64,000 nt of DNA from Streptomyces sp. NK15101 (GCF_020400725.1 NZ_JAINVG010000039.1:1-64000), one strand, 5' to 3'; shown: positions 26,241 through 36,175, counted from the first letter of the stretch. The notes: generated from the letters alone by a model not told the origin. Numbers and translations: made by a program.

Positions 26241-28997
26241 TCAGTCGTCGCCGGCCGTTCCCTCGTCGTCCTCCGCGAGGACGATCCGGGCCAGGTGGAC
26301 CCTGGAACGCACCGCGAGCTTGCGGAAGATCGACGCCAGATGGGTGTTGACCGTGTGCGGCGAGACGACGAGGGCCTCCGCGGCCGACCGGTTGGTGTGA
26401 CCCGCGGCGATCAGCCGGGCCACCTTGCGTTCCGAGGCCGTGAGCGCGTCCCAGCCCTGGTCGGTGCGCGGCCGGAGACGTCCGGTGCGCCGGCCGGGGC
26501 GGCGTGCGGCCCGTTCCGGTTCGGCCCGGACCCGGTCGGCCTCCGCGTCGGCTCCCGCCCGGGCGTATATGTCGTGCGCCCTGGTCAGGGCGGGTGTCGC
26601 GGCGGGGTCGCCCGAGGCCAGGAGCGCCCGCCCGAGGTCGGCGGACGCGGCTGCCAGGGGCAGGGGCCGGGGGCCGCGCAGGAGGATGTCCACCGCCCGC
26701 TCCAGGAGGCCGTGGTCGGCGCCCACCAGGGCGGACGCGTGGGCGGCCGTCCCCTGCGCGGTCGGCACGGTGGGGTTGCGGGTGGCGTGTGCGGCGGCCT
26801 GTGCCGCGAGGTCCTCGGCGAGCTTCCGGTCCCCGCCGCGCAGGGCGATCCGCACGGCCTGGACGACATGGGGGCGCAGGAGCCGCCAGCGGAGGAATGG
26901 GTGGTCGCGCTGCACCGACCGGAGGAACTCGGCCGCTGCCGTGTGGTCGCCGTCGGCGTCGGCGACCACGGCCTCGAAGTACTGGTGCGCGGCGTGGTTT
27001 CCCTTGTTCGGCCGGTCGGCCAGGGTCGCCCGCACGACGTCCAGGTGTTCACTCGCGGCTTCGCGGTCGCCGCGCAGCACCGCGAGGAGACCGCGGTTGA
27101 CGCGGATGTTGACCAGGTTGTTGGGTACCTGGAGGTCCGCTTCGAGACGCTCGGCCGTGACGAAGTCGGCGTCCGCGTCGTCGAGCCGCCCGAGCCCCAT
27201 GTTCAGGGTTCCCTGGGCCCAGAGGAGCATGGCGGGGCGCAGGGGAAGGTCGCCCGCCGTCCGGAGCAGTCGCCGTACGGCGTCGAAGTCGTCCATGTGG
27301 ATCAGGGCGACGGCCTCCTCGGGCAGGAAGGCCGAGTCGAACACGCTCAGCGCGGTGTGGTGTTCGACGGCTGCGGCGCAGTCGCCCGCGTTGAGGGCGA
27401 TCTCGCCGAGACCCCACAGTGCGAGGACGCGGGCCTCCCGGTCTCCCGCTCGCTCCGCCTCGGCGAGCGCCCGTTCGCCGGTCTCCCGAGCGGCCGCGAG
27501 GTCGCTCCCGCGGGACCGGGCCAGGGCATGCCGGGCGATCAGCCGGGCACGGACCGCCGGGTCGGTGACGGCTGCCAGCGCCGTCGTCGTGCGGCGGGTC
27601 AGCTCGTGGACGTCGTCGAGGTGCCAGAGCGTATCGCCGAGTACGGACTGCAGACGGGCGAAGACGTCCAGGGGCGGCTGCCGGGCGAGCAGCACGTCGC
27701 CTATGTCCCGTGCCTGCGTGTACCGGCCCGCGCGGGTCAGCGCGACGATGGCCCGCTCCCCCACGTCGTACGCCATGGGCGCACGGGTCGGTACGAGTTC
27801 CAGGGCCCGTACGGCCAGGTCGGCGGCGAGGTCGGGCATCACGGCGATCACGTCCTCGGCGGCCGTGCCGAGGAGCCCGATCGCCTCCATGTCGCCGGGC
27901 TCGGCGCTCTTCAGCAGGTGCGGGACCGCGTCGCCGGAGCTCCGGCCCGCCGCGACGAGCCGGCTCGCGGCCTCCCGGTGCAGTGCCCGGCGTACGGAGG
28001 GGGCGAGGTCGGCGTACACCGCCTGGCGGAGCAGGTCGTGGCGGAACAGGAGGCGTTCGCCGTCGTCGTGGAGGAGGGCGGCCGCGATCGCCTCGTCCAC
28101 TTCGGCGCTGAGTCCGGAGGCGGGCCGGCCGCACAGGGCCGCGGCGTCGGTGAGCGAGAACGCGCGGCCGAGGACCGAGCCGATCCGCAGGAAGTGCAGG
28201 GTGTCCGGCCGGAGGTCGGCCAGGCGGCCGCGTACGCCGAGGACCAGCCGCTCGGGCGGCTCCGGCCCGTCCGCGCCCGTCGCCGCGATGCCCGAGAGCA
28301 TCTCGGCCGCGAGGAAGGGGTTGCCGCCCGCCCCGTCGAGGAGCTCCCCCACCCGCGCCGGCACGTCCCCGCCGAGGACGTCGCGTGCCAGTTCGGCCAC
28401 GGCCGTCTCGGACAGCGGCCGCAGGGGGAGGGTCGTCGTCAGCGGCCCCTGCCCGTACAGCTCCGGGTCCTCCCTGCTGGTGAGCAGCCAGAGGACCGGG
28501 GAGCTGAGCAGCCGTGCCGGCAGGACGCTCAGGGCGAAACGGCTCAGCGGGTCGGCCCATTGGACGTCGTCGACCGCGATCAGTACGGGCCTGCCCGCCG
28601 AGCGTTCCTCGATCAGCTGGGCGAGCCGTTCGACGAGCCAGATGCGCTGGTCGTGGTGGCCGGCGAGGTCCGCGAAGTCCGTGCCGGAGAGCAGCGGCGG
28701 GTCACCGTGCAGGAGGCCCGAGGCCAGGGAGGCGAGCGGCGCCAGTTCGTGCAGTTCCTCGGCGCGTCCCTGGCTGACGAGGAATCCCTGGGCCCGTGCG
28801 AGCGGGACGGTCTCCCGCAGCAGCGCGGTCTTGCCGATCCCTGGCTCGCCGAGGAGCAGCGCGACCGCGCCTCCCTCGCCGTCCCGCACCGCTTCGACCA
28901 GGGCGTGCAGCTGCTCCAGCTCGGCTTCGCGGCCCCGCAGCCCGGGCCGGCTCAGCCCCGTCGCCGCGCCCTGCCCGTCGGGCCTGTCGGGGCTCAT
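26241..28997 (-). CDS. LAL-type LuxR regulator (AAA ATPase)
   Basis: 918-residue LAL regulator. The N-terminal AAA domain has a canonical P-loop GEPGIGKTALL and Walker B VLIAVDDVQWADPLSR; a long helical repeat middle follows, then a C-terminal LuxR HTH (DALTASERKVARLIAAGHTN, ALVVSPHTVNTHLASIFRKL) and a short acidic tail. Its ATG overlaps the stop of the upstream sugar ABC permease (ATGA, 28994-28997), so it is the last gene of the ABC operon, a MalT-like arrangement. Its paralog at 20525-23359 differs in the Walker A Lys. It probably senses the imported substrate or a derivative. Confidence 0.87.
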   Translation of the reverse strand: MSPDRPDGQGAATGLSRPGLRGREAELEQLHALVEAVRDGEGGAVALLLGEPGIGKTALLRETVPLARAQGFLVSQGRAEELHELAPLASLASGLLHGDPPLLSGTDFADLAGHHDQRIWLVERLAQLIEERSAGRPVLIAVDDVQWADPLSRFALSVLPARLLSSPVLWLLTSREDPELYGQGPLTTTLPLRPLSETAVAELARDVLGGDVPARVGELLDGAGGNPFLAAEMLSGIAATGADGPEPPERLVLGVRGRLADLRPDTLHFLRIGSVLGRAFSLTDAAALCGRPASGLSAEVDEAIAAALLHDDGERLLFRHDLLRQAVYADLAPSVRRALHREAASRLVAAGRSSGDAVPHLLKSAEPGDMEAIGLLGTAAEDVIAVMPDLAADLAVRALELVPTRAPMAYDVGERAIVALTRAGRYTQARDIGDVLLARQPPLDVFARLQSVLGDTLWHLDDVHELTRRTTTALAAVTDPAVRARLIARHALARSRGSDLAAARETGERALAEAERAGDREARVLALWGLGEIALNAGDCAAAVEHHTALSVFDSAFLPEEAVALIHMDDFDAVRRLLRTAGDLPLRPAMLLWAQGTLNMGLGRLDDADADFVTAERLEADLQVPNNLVNIRVNRGLLAVLRGDREAASEHLDVVRATLADRPNKGNHAAHQYFEAVVADADGDHTAAAEFLRSVQRDHPFLRWRLLRPHVVQAVRIALRGGDRKLAEDLAAQAAAHATRNPTVPTAQGTAAHASALVGADHGLLERAVDILLRGPRPLPLAAASADLGRALLASGDPAATPALTRAHDIYARAGADAEADRVRAEPERAARRPGRRTGRLRPRTDQGWDALTASERKVARLIAAGHTNRSAAEALVVSPHTVNTHLASIFRKLAVRSRVHLARIVLAEDDEGTAGDD

Positions 28998-29881
28998 CCC
29001 TTGACCGATCCGGCGAGCAGTCCCCGGGCGAAGTGCCGCCGGAGGGAGAAGAAGACGAGCAGCGGGACGAGCGCGGCCACGAAGGCTCCCGCGGTGAGCC
29101 GCTGCCAGTCGTCGCCGTAGGTTCCGGCCAGGCTCGCCAGTCTGACCGTCATCGGCGCGGTCTCGGCCGTTCCGCCCGACAGGGTCAGTGCCACGAGGAG
29201 GTCGTTCCACACCCAGACGAACTGAAGGACGGCGAAGCCGACCAGGGCCGGGCGGGCCAGCGGGAGCACGATCCGGAGCAGCAGAGTCCCGTGCGACGCG
29301 CCGTCGACGCGGGCGGCCTCGATCAGCTCCCGGGGCAGCCCGGCCAGGAAGTTGTGCAGGAGGAACACCGCGAACGGCAGCGCGAAGACCGTGTGGGCGA
29401 ACCAGACCTGGCCGAACCGCGCGGGACCGGTGAGGTGCCACGCGGGCAGGAACAGCCAGCCCTGGGAGAAGAGCTTCAGGAGCGGGACGAGCGCCGTCTG
29501 GAGCGGCACGACCTGGAGCGCGAAGATGCCGACGACGAGCGCGTCGCGCCCCCTGAAGTCGATCCAGGCCAGCGCGTACGCCGCGAAGAAGGCCAGGACG
29601 AGCGGGAACAGCACCGAGGGAACGGTGATGACGACGGAGTTGACGAAGTGCTCCGCGAGCCGCCCCGCCCCGTTCCCGCCGCCGGAGAGCACCTCGCCGT
29701 AGTTGTCGAGGGTGAGGTGCGGCGTACCGAACACGGTCCACCAGCCCGTCGTCTTGATCTCCTGCTCGGGGCGGAACGAGGAGAGCAGGAGACCGAGGGT
29801 CGGTGTCGTCCAGAGGACCGCGATCACCACGGCCATCGACGTGAAGGCACGGGAGGTCAGACGCTCCCGGACGCCGTTCAC
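28994..29881 (-). CDS. Sugar ABC transporter permease, MalG type
   Basis: 295-residue membrane permease of a binding-protein-dependent ABC importer, MalG-like. The EAA signature is visible as ELIEAARVDGASHGTLLLRI followed by VLPLARPALV, which contacts the ATPase. Six transmembrane segments are predicted. GTG start at 29881 overlaps the stop of the first permease. No ATP-binding gene is in the operon; in streptomycetes sugar importers commonly share a distant ATPase such as MsiK, which is an inference here. Its stop overlaps the LAL regulator start. Confidence 0.88.
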   Translation of the reverse strand: MNGVRERLTSRAFTSMAVVIAVLWTTPTLGLLLSSFRPEQEIKTTGWWTVFGTPHLTLDNYGEVLSGGGNGAGRLAEHFVNSVVITVPSVLFPLVLAFFAAYALAWIDFRGRDALVVGIFALQVVPLQTALVPLLKLFSQGWLFLPAWHLTGPARFGQVWFAHTVFALPFAVFLLHNFLAGLPRELIEAARVDGASHGTLLLRIVLPLARPALVGFAVLQFVWVWNDLLVALTLSGGTAETAPMTVRLASLAGTYGDDWQRLTAGAFVAALVPLLVFFSLRRHFARGLLAGSVKG

Positions 29882-30843
29882 CCCGTCCTCCGCCGTGCCC
29901 GGAGCTGGTGGGCGACGAAGGGGGTGACGAGGAGGAAGAGGAGCACGGCCAGCGCCGCGCCGCGGCCCGTCTCGCCGTAGCGGAAGGCCTGGTCGTACAT
30001 CTCGTGGGCGAGGACGCCCGTGTCGAACTGTCCGCCGGTCATGGTCCTGACGATGTCGAAGGCCTTGAAGGTGCCGATCGCCAGGGCGAGGAGGACGACG
30101 AGCAGTGTGGGCCTGATCGACGGCAGGGTGATCCGCCGGAAGACCTGCCCGGCGGACGCACCGTCGAGCAGGGCGGCCTCGGTCAGCTCCGGGGGTACGG
30201 CCCTGATCGCGGCGGTCAGCAGGACGGCCGCGAAGCCCGCCTGGGTCCACACCATCGCCACGATGAGGAACAGGACGTTCCAGGGAGAGTCCACGAGCCA
30301 TTGCCGCGGCTCGCCGTCGAACGCGACGACGAGCCGGTTCAGCAGCCCGATCTGTCCGGCCCCGGCCGGACGGTAGGCGTAGACGAACTTCCAGACGACA
30401 CCGGCGCCGACGAACGAGATCGTCATCGGCGTCAGGAGGAGGGACAGCGCGAACGTTCCGAACCGCGACCGTGCGACGGCTGCCGCGTAGAGCAGACCGA
30501 ACGCGGTGGACGTGAGCGGCACGAGCACCGCCCACGCAAGGGTGTTGCGCAGCGCCACCAGCGACCGGTGGTCGGTGAACATCCACACGTAGTTGTCGAA
30601 GCCGGCCCACGCGTCTCCCCCGCTGTCGGTGAACGACAGCGCCAGGGTGCGCAGACCGGGCAGGACGAGACCGACCGCGAGCAGCAGCAGCGCGGGGGCC
30701 AGCAGGATCAGGGCCGCGGCCCTCCTCCGCACCGGTCCCCGGTGCAGTGCGAGCAGGATCAGGGAGACCACCGCCGCGAAGGCGGCGACGCCCTGGAGCA
30801 GGTACAGCAGCTTGGGCTGCTGGGCGACGACGTCGAACGACAT
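29878..30843 (-). CDS. Sugar ABC transporter permease, MalF type
   Basis: 321-residue MalF-like permease partner. Two extra N-terminal hydrophobic segments (about 10-32 and 40-60) precede the six-segment core, and the EAA motif appears as ELTEAALLDGASAGQVFRRI followed by TLPSIRPTLL. The start ATG at 30843 overlaps the stop of the upstream substrate-binding gene (TGATG). With the neighbouring permease it forms the translocation pore. Substrate is unknown but the family import is of oligosaccharides or sugars. Confidence 0.88.
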   Translation of the reverse strand: MSFDVVAQQPKLLYLLQGVAAFAAVVSLILLALHRGPVRRRAAALILLAPALLLLAVGLVLPGLRTLALSFTDSGGDAWAGFDNYVWMFTDHRSLVALRNTLAWAVLVPLTSTAFGLLYAAAVARSRFGTFALSLLLTPMTISFVGAGVVWKFVYAYRPAGAGQIGLLNRLVVAFDGEPRQWLVDSPWNVLFLIVAMVWTQAGFAAVLLTAAIRAVPPELTEAALLDGASAGQVFRRITLPSIRPTLLVVLLALAIGTFKAFDIVRTMTGGQFDTGVLAHEMYDQAFRYGETGRGAALAVLLFLLVTPFVAHQLRARRRTG

Positions 30844-32174
30844 CACTTCCCCGGCCAGGACCGTTCGATGGAGCCGGCGACCTGCCGGGTGCTCGCGCCG
30901 CCGATCCAGTCGACGGCTCCCTTCCAGAACGTCCCGGCGCCGACCGACGCCGGCATCAGGTCCGAACCGTCGAACCTGAACTGCGTCCTGGGGTCCTGGA
31001 GCAGTCGGATCGAGAGCCTGTCGACCGGGGTCGCGGCGTTCGCCGGGTCCACGCCCCTGTTCGCCGAGACGAACGGGCCCTTCTTCATCCGCGCGTTGGC
31101 GAAGTCCGCGGAGGCCAGGTACTCCTGGAACGCCCGGACCTCGGGGCGGTCGGCGAACGCCGAGGCGAACACTCCACCGCCCAGGACGGGGAGGCTCGCC
31201 GGGTCGGCACCCGGCAGGAGGAAGACGTGGACGTCCTTGTCCGGTCCGATCTCGGTGCCCTCCGGCCACATGTCGGCGTAGAACGAGGCCTGGCGGTGCA
31301 TCGCACAGTCGCCGGAGAGGATCGGTGTGCCGGCCTCCTGGAAGGAGATCGACGCCATCGACCGGGCCGGTCCGAAACCGCCGTTGGCGTACCGGTCGTT
31401 CTTGAGGACGGACCCCACGGTGTCCATGGCCTTGATCACACGCGGGTCGTCGAACGGGATCTCGTGGGCGACCCATCGGTCGTAGACGTCCGTGCCCTGC
31501 TGGCGCAGGAGGACGTCCTCGATCCAGTCCGTCACGGGCCAGCCGGTCGCCTCGGCGGACTCGACGCCCGCGCACCACGGCTTGACGCCCGACGCCGCGA
31601 CCTTCTCGGTGACGGCCATCAGCTCGGTCCACGTGCGGGGAACGCTCAGTCCCTCGTCCCGGAAGAACTTCGGGGAGTACCAGACGAACGACTTCACGTT
31701 CGCGACCAGTGGAGTGCCGTAGAGGGTGCCGTCCACGGTCGCGTAGCTGTTCCAGTCCGCCGACCAGCCCTGCTTCGCGAGAGCGGCGACGCCGGCGCTC
31801 ACGGGCTTGAGCTTCCCCGCCCGCGCGAAGCGTTCCAGGAGGCCGGGCTGGGGGAAGAACGCCACGTCGGGGGCGCTCCCGCCGTCGACCCGGAGCTGGA
31901 TCCGGGCCTCGAACTCCCCGTCGCCCTCGTACCGGACGTCGATTCCCGTGCAGTCGGCGAAGTCGGCCCACGTCTCTTCGAACAGGTCGGCTTCCCGGTC
32001 CCGGTTCTCCGCGTAGACGGTGACCTCGGTGCCGGGGTGCTTGCCGTAGCGGGCGTACGGTGCGCAGTCCGCGGTGGTGTGCGACGGCGAACCGCCGTCC
32101 TGCGGGGTGCCGCAGGCGGTGGCGGTGGCGGCGAGGGTGATGACGGCGAGCGCGAGCCTCGCGCCGAACCTCAT
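30843..32174 (-). CDS. Extracellular sugar-binding lipoprotein
   Basis: 443-residue substrate-binding protein of the ABC importer. A signal peptide with a lipoprotein-like cysteine (residues about 4-21, ATATACGT) is followed by a two-lobed binding fold: EVTVYAENRDREADLFEETW, DVAFFPQPGLLERFARAG, and the hinge-like segment LPVLGGGVFASAFADRPEVR. The start at 32174 (MRFGAR...) has GGAGGAAG about 8 bases upstream; a longer in-frame reading from 32204 lacks a site. It heads the ABC-LAL operon, and an operator-like palindrome lies about 60 bases upstream of its start. Substrate specificity is not readable from sequence. Confidence 0.88.
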   Translation of the reverse strand: MRFGARLALAVITLAATATACGTPQDGGSPSHTTADCAPYARYGKHPGTEVTVYAENRDREADLFEETWADFADCTGIDVRYEGDGEFEARIQLRVDGGSAPDVAFFPQPGLLERFARAGKLKPVSAGVAALAKQGWSADWNSYATVDGTLYGTPLVANVKSFVWYSPKFFRDEGLSVPRTWTELMAVTEKVAASGVKPWCAGVESAEATGWPVTDWIEDVLLRQQGTDVYDRWVAHEIPFDDPRVIKAMDTVGSVLKNDRYANGGFGPARSMASISFQEAGTPILSGDCAMHRQASFYADMWPEGTEIGPDKDVHVFLLPGADPASLPVLGGGVFASAFADRPEVRAFQEYLASADFANARMKKGPFVSANRGVDPANAATPVDRLSIRLLQDPRTQFRFDGSDLMPASVGAGTFWKGAVDWIGGASTRQVAGSIERSWPGK

Positions 32175-32192
32175 GGGTGTGCTTCCTCCGAT

Positions 32193-32218
32193 CGCCCGCC
32201 GCATGTTCTCGGCGGGCG
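32193..32218 (-). promoter_or_regulatory. Leader hairpin of the ABC operon
   Basis: Perfect inverted repeat CGCCCGCC (32193-32200) and GGCGGGCG (32211-32218) with a 10-base loop, in the untranslated leader just upstream of the ribosome binding site of the substrate-binding gene. There is no T tract, so I read it as a leader structure and not a terminator. Confidence 0.45.
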
Positions 32219-32236
32219 TTTCGGAAAACTACCGGG

Positions 32237-32264
32237 TTCGAACGACATAGACCAATCGTTCGAA
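32237..32264 (-). promoter_or_regulatory. Palindromic operator candidate of the ABC operon
   Basis: TTCGAACG (32237-32244) and CGTTCGAA (32257-32264) are exact inverted repeats separated by 12 bases, each containing TTCGAA. AT-richer than its surroundings and placed 63-90 bases upstream of the substrate-binding gene. A likely binding site for the operon's regulator, perhaps the LAL protein encoded at the operon end. Confidence 0.5.
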
Positions 32265-32278
32265 GTTCAAGCGCCGGG

Positions 32279-33004
32279 TCAGTGCCCCGTGGACCGGGCC
32301 GCCTCCAGGATCAGCTCCGCCACGGCCTTGGGCTGGGCGAGCATGACCAGGTGGGAGGAGTCGACCTCGACGGTGGTCATGCCGGCCCGCTCGTACCCGT
32401 ACCGCTCCACGTCGGGGTTGATCGTGCGGTCGGAGGAGGCCACCAGGCCCCACGAGGGCTTGGTCCTCCACGCGGCGACCGGTGCCGCCTCCGAGAAGGC
32501 TCGCGCGGCCAGGGGGCGCTGGGAGACGGCGAGCACCGCGGCGAGGCCGGGGTCGACGTCCGCCGCGAACAGAGCGGGGAACCGGTCGACCGCCACCGAG
32601 ACGTCGGTGCCGGTGTCGGTGGAGCCGGGCACCGGGAACGGCGTGTAGACGAGCGCGTCGGCGAGACCGGAGTCGGGGAAGCGGCCCTGCAGCTCGCCCA
32701 GGCTCTCGCCCTCCTCCAGCGCGTATCCCGCGAGGTACACCAGGGCGCGGACGTTGTCCTCCGCACCGGCGAGGGTGATGACGGCGCCGCCGTAGGAGTG
32801 CCCCACCAGGATCACGGGGCCTTCGACGGCACGGACCACGGAGGCGATGTACGCGGCGTCGTCGACGAGGCCGCGGTTGGGCACCGCCGGAGCCACCACG
32901 TCCAGGCCGGCGGCGGTCAGTTCGGGGATGACGCGGGCGAAGCTGGAGGCGTCGGCGAAGGCGCCGTGGACCAGGACGACGGTGGGGCGGGCGTGTCGGG
33001 GCAT
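32279..33004 (-). CDS. Alpha/beta hydrolase, EstC-like
   Basis: 241-residue cytoplasmic hydrolase. Signature VLVHGAFADASSFARVIPEL, nucleophile elbow GHSYGG with Ser70, acid region SSDRTINPD and base His in VDSSHLVMLAQP; all triad residues are present. Close relative of the gene at 37169-37996 and of the Ser-to-Ala protein at 16442-17155. Start ATG at 33004 preceded by GAGGAGTT. Substrate unknown; family members include esterases and carbon-carbon hydrolases. Confidence 0.85.
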   Translation of the reverse strand: MPRHARPTVVLVHGAFADASSFARVIPELTAAGLDVVAPAVPNRGLVDDAAYIASVVRAVEGPVILVGHSYGGAVITLAGAEDNVRALVYLAGYALEEGESLGELQGRFPDSGLADALVYTPFPVPGSTDTGTDVSVAVDRFPALFAADVDPGLAAVLAVSQRPLAARAFSEAAPVAAWRTKPSWGLVASSDRTINPDVERYGYERAGMTTVEVDSSHLVMLAQPKAVAELILEAARSTGH

Positions 33005-33050
33005 GGGGGAACTCCTCGGTGAGTGGCTGGGAAGGTGGTCGTGGGTCGGT

Positions 33051-33485
<435 letters not shown>

Positions 33486-33530
33486 GGGTGCTCCTGTGCG
33501 GTCGGGGTGTGACGGGGTCGGTGGCTGCGA

Positions 33531-34259
33531 TCAGAGGGTGCGGCGCACGCCCGCCTGGCGTTCCAGGTTGCGGAGCTGGACGGCGAGGTCGCCTTCCACG
33601 GCGAGGTGGGCGGGGCCGCTGCGGCCGATGGGCAGGACCTGCTCGCTGCGCATGTCCTCGAGCATCAGGGCGAACGCCGTGTACATCGCGACGAGCGCCA
33701 CCACGAGGCCGAGCGCCCCGGACGTGCGCGTCAGCCATTCGGCCCCGGTGACGCCCGCGAGGCCGGTGGCCGCCCAGCGGGGCAGGGAGACCGCGAGGAC
33801 GAGCCACAGCGCCCGCTTGGGCCCGGTCACGGCGGTCATCAGCGCGCCGAAGCAGAGGAGCGCCAGGTTGAAGACGCCGAGGACCTTCAGGCCGTCGGCC
33901 GCGCCGCTGAACATGATGAGCGAGTAGGGCAGCCAGCTGCCGGCGAACACCGCCATCAGGGTCGCCGCGATCACGTCACGGGCGCCGAAGGCCAGGAAGC
34001 TCACCAGGAGTTGGAGGACGAAGGCCGGCAGCACCGTGAACGCGACGGCGGCACGGGCCTCCTCCCCGAAGATCCCGAGCTGGAGACATCCCGTCATCAC
34101 GGACGCGATGGCGATCGTGAAGAAGCCGAGCGGCATGGGTGAGGCGATGGGACGCAGGGTGATCCGTGTCATCGACCGGAGGTCCGGTTCGAAGCGGCGT
34201 CCCGGGGGCGCGGCCGGGTCCTGTTCGCCGCCGTCGGCGGCCGGGGAGGCGGCAGTCAT
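33531..34259 (-). CDS. GPR1/FUN34/YaaH-like membrane protein
   Basis: 242-residue membrane protein with about six hydrophobic segments (ASPMPLGFFTIAIASVMTG, AVAFTVLPAFVLQLLVSFLA, AGSWLPYSLIMFSGAADGLK, GVFNLALLCFGALMTAV and two more). The ASPMPLGFF motif followed by six segments resembles the acetate-uptake (AceTr/YaaH) family, where NPAPLGL is typical, but the match is partial. A charged N-terminus of about 30 residues and a C-terminal tail with RSGPAHLAVEGDLAVQLRNL are cytoplasmic. Its start lies 15 bases after the amidohydrolase stop, so the two form one transcript. Confidence 0.6.
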   Translation of the reverse strand: MTAASPAADGGEQDPAAPPGRRFEPDLRSMTRITLRPIASPMPLGFFTIAIASVMTGCLQLGIFGEEARAAVAFTVLPAFVLQLLVSFLAFGARDVIAATLMAVFAGSWLPYSLIMFSGAADGLKVLGVFNLALLCFGALMTAVTGPKRALWLVLAVSLPRWAATGLAGVTGAEWLTRTSGALGLVVALVAMYTAFALMLEDMRSEQVLPIGRSGPAHLAVEGDLAVQLRNLERQAGVRRTL

Positions 34260-34273
34260 CGGATGTCTCTCTT

Positions 34274-36175
34274 TCAGTGTTCGAAGCAGGGGTCGACGAA
34301 GGACGGCGTCCTCTCGGGGACGGAGCCGCGCGCGACGCGCCACCGGCGGTGCTGCTCGGACTCGGCGACGGCCTCGGCCACCAGCGATGCCTGGTGGGCG
34401 CCCCCACGGCCCGACTGGTAGCCGCCGAAGTGGGCCACGGGGCTCCATTCCGGGCTCACCGGCGGGACGGCCTCGTCGAGGCCCTCGTACTCCGCGGTCG
34501 CGTAGACGATCCGGCCGCCGACGACGGTGAGCACGGACTCGATGTCGGGGATGACGTCCTCGGCCACGGTGAGGAAGTCGTCGGAGAGGACCGCGAGGTC
34601 GCCGTAGCAGCCCTCCCGCAGGGTTCCCTTGACGTCCTGCTCGCCGGTGAGCTGCGCCCCGCCCCGGGTGTAGAGGCCGAGGGCGGTCTCCCGGTCGATC
34701 AGGTTCCCCGCCGGGTAAAGCGGGGTGCCTCCGACGGTGCGCCCGGTGACCAGCCAGTGGAGGGCGACCCACGGGTTGTACGAGGAGACGCGGGTCGCGT
34801 CGGTTCCGGCGGCGACGGTCAGACCCCGGTCGAGCATGGCCCGGACCGGCGGGGTGTGGGCGGCGGCCCCGGCGCCGTAGCGGTCGAGGAACGCGGCGCC
34901 CTGGAAGGACATCCGGTTCTGGACCGAGACGGCGCCGCCGAGGGCCGCGATCCGGTCCAGGCTGCCGGCCGAGACGGTCTCCGCGTGGTCGAAGAGCCAG
35001 CGGTTGCCGCCGGGGAAGAGTCCCTCCGCGGCGAGCTTCTCGAAGACGGCCAGGTCGCGGCGGATCGTCTCGTCGTAGGTCGCGTGGAGCCTGAATCCCC
35101 AGCCGTTCTCCAGCAGGAGCCGTACGGCGCTCTCGAACTCGGTCTCGTAGCCCGCGGCGAGCTCGGGCCGGGGTTCGGAGAAGTTCTCGAAGTCGGCGGC
35201 GGCCCACGTCAGGTTCTCGCCCGCGCCGTTCAGCCGGAGCCACTCGTCCCCGTCCCCGGGCTTGACCATCTCTGTCCAGCGCTTGAGGTCGGCGAGCTCC
35301 TGACCGGCCGTCTGCGGGAAGAGGTGGTAGGCGATCCGCAGGGACAGCTCTCCCGACCGGGCGAGGTCGGCGACCGTGGCGTAGTTGTCGGGGAAGTTCT
35401 GGAACCCGCCGGCGGCGTCGACCGCCGAGGTCAGCCCGAAGCGGTTCAGCTCGCGCAGGAAGTGCCGCGTCGACGTCCGCTTGTCGGCCTCGTCGAGAGC
35501 CGGCGCCTTGGCCAGGGTCGAGTACAGGATCAGAGCGCTCGGGGCGGCGAGGAGCACCCCGTTGGGTTCGCCGTCCCTGCCCCGTACGATCTGTCCGCCG
35601 CGCGGATCGGGGGTCTCCCGGGTGAATCCGGCGGCCTGTACGGCGGCCCGGTTCATCAGCGCCGACTGGTACAGGTGAAGGACGAACACCGGGGTGTCGG
35701 GGGCGGCGGCGTTCAGCTCGGCGACGGTCGGCATCCGGCGCTCGGCGAACTGCTCGGCGGTCCAGCCGCCGACGACCCGGATCCACTGCCCCTTCGGGGT
35801 GCGGCCGGCCTGCTCGCGCAGCATCGCCAGGGCCTGGCGGAGGCTGCGCACGCCGTCCCAGCGCAGCTCCAGGACGTAGTTCAGGCCGCCCCGGATGACG
35901 TGCAGGTGCGAGTCGTTCAGGCCGGGGATCACCCGGCGGCCCAGCGCGTCGACGACCTTGGTGCCAGGCCCGACGAGGTGGGCGAGGTCGTGGTCGTCGC
36001 CGAGGGCCGCGACCCGGCCGTCGCGGATCGCGACGGCGCGGGCCTCGGGACGGGCGGGGTCGCCCGTGAACACCTTGGCGTTGCGGACGAGGAGGTCGGC
36101 GTGCTCGTGCTCCCTGCGCGGGGCGGGGACGAGGCCCGCCACCGGCATGCTGGTCGACGGCCCGGTCGTGGTCAT
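34274..36175 (-). CDS. YtcJ-type amidohydrolase
   Basis: 633-residue amidohydrolase superfamily member of the YtcJ type, hydrolysing C-N bonds of small amides. The metal-binding SHLH (in PGLNDSHLHVIRGG) lies about residue 87, and later motifs include FRLHATYDETIRR, WLFDHAETVSAG and the GTDATRVSSYNPW segment. The ATG at 36175 overlaps the stop of the upstream lipase-type hydrolase gene (ATGA, 36172-36175), so the two are coupled and may act on the same molecule. Paralog of the protein at 50079-51740. Confidence 0.85.
   Translation of the reverse strand: MTTTGPSTSMPVAGLVPAPRREHEHADLLVRNAKVFTGDPARPEARAVAIRDGRVAALGDDHDLAHLVGPGTKVVDALGRRVIPGLNDSHLHVIRGGLNYVLELRWDGVRSLRQALAMLREQAGRTPKGQWIRVVGGWTAEQFAERRMPTVAELNAAAPDTPVFVLHLYQSALMNRAAVQAAGFTRETPDPRGGQIVRGRDGEPNGVLLAAPSALILYSTLAKAPALDEADKRTSTRHFLRELNRFGLTSAVDAAGGFQNFPDNYATVADLARSGELSLRIAYHLFPQTAGQELADLKRWTEMVKPGDGDEWLRLNGAGENLTWAAADFENFSEPRPELAAGYETEFESAVRLLLENGWGFRLHATYDETIRRDLAVFEKLAAEGLFPGGNRWLFDHAETVSAGSLDRIAALGGAVSVQNRMSFQGAAFLDRYGAGAAAHTPPVRAMLDRGLTVAAGTDATRVSSYNPWVALHWLVTGRTVGGTPLYPAGNLIDRETALGLYTRGGAQLTGEQDVKGTLREGCYGDLAVLSDDFLTVAEDVIPDIESVLTVVGGRIVYATAEYEGLDEAVPPVSPEWSPVAHFGGYQSGRGGAHQASLVAEAVAESEQHRRWRVARGSVPERTPSFVDPCFEH

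Noticed and set aside
26241..29741. LAL reading frame extended to 29741
   Set aside because: The extra part is antisense-like shadow of the permease; the ATG at 28997 overlaps the permease stop and matches the LAL start.
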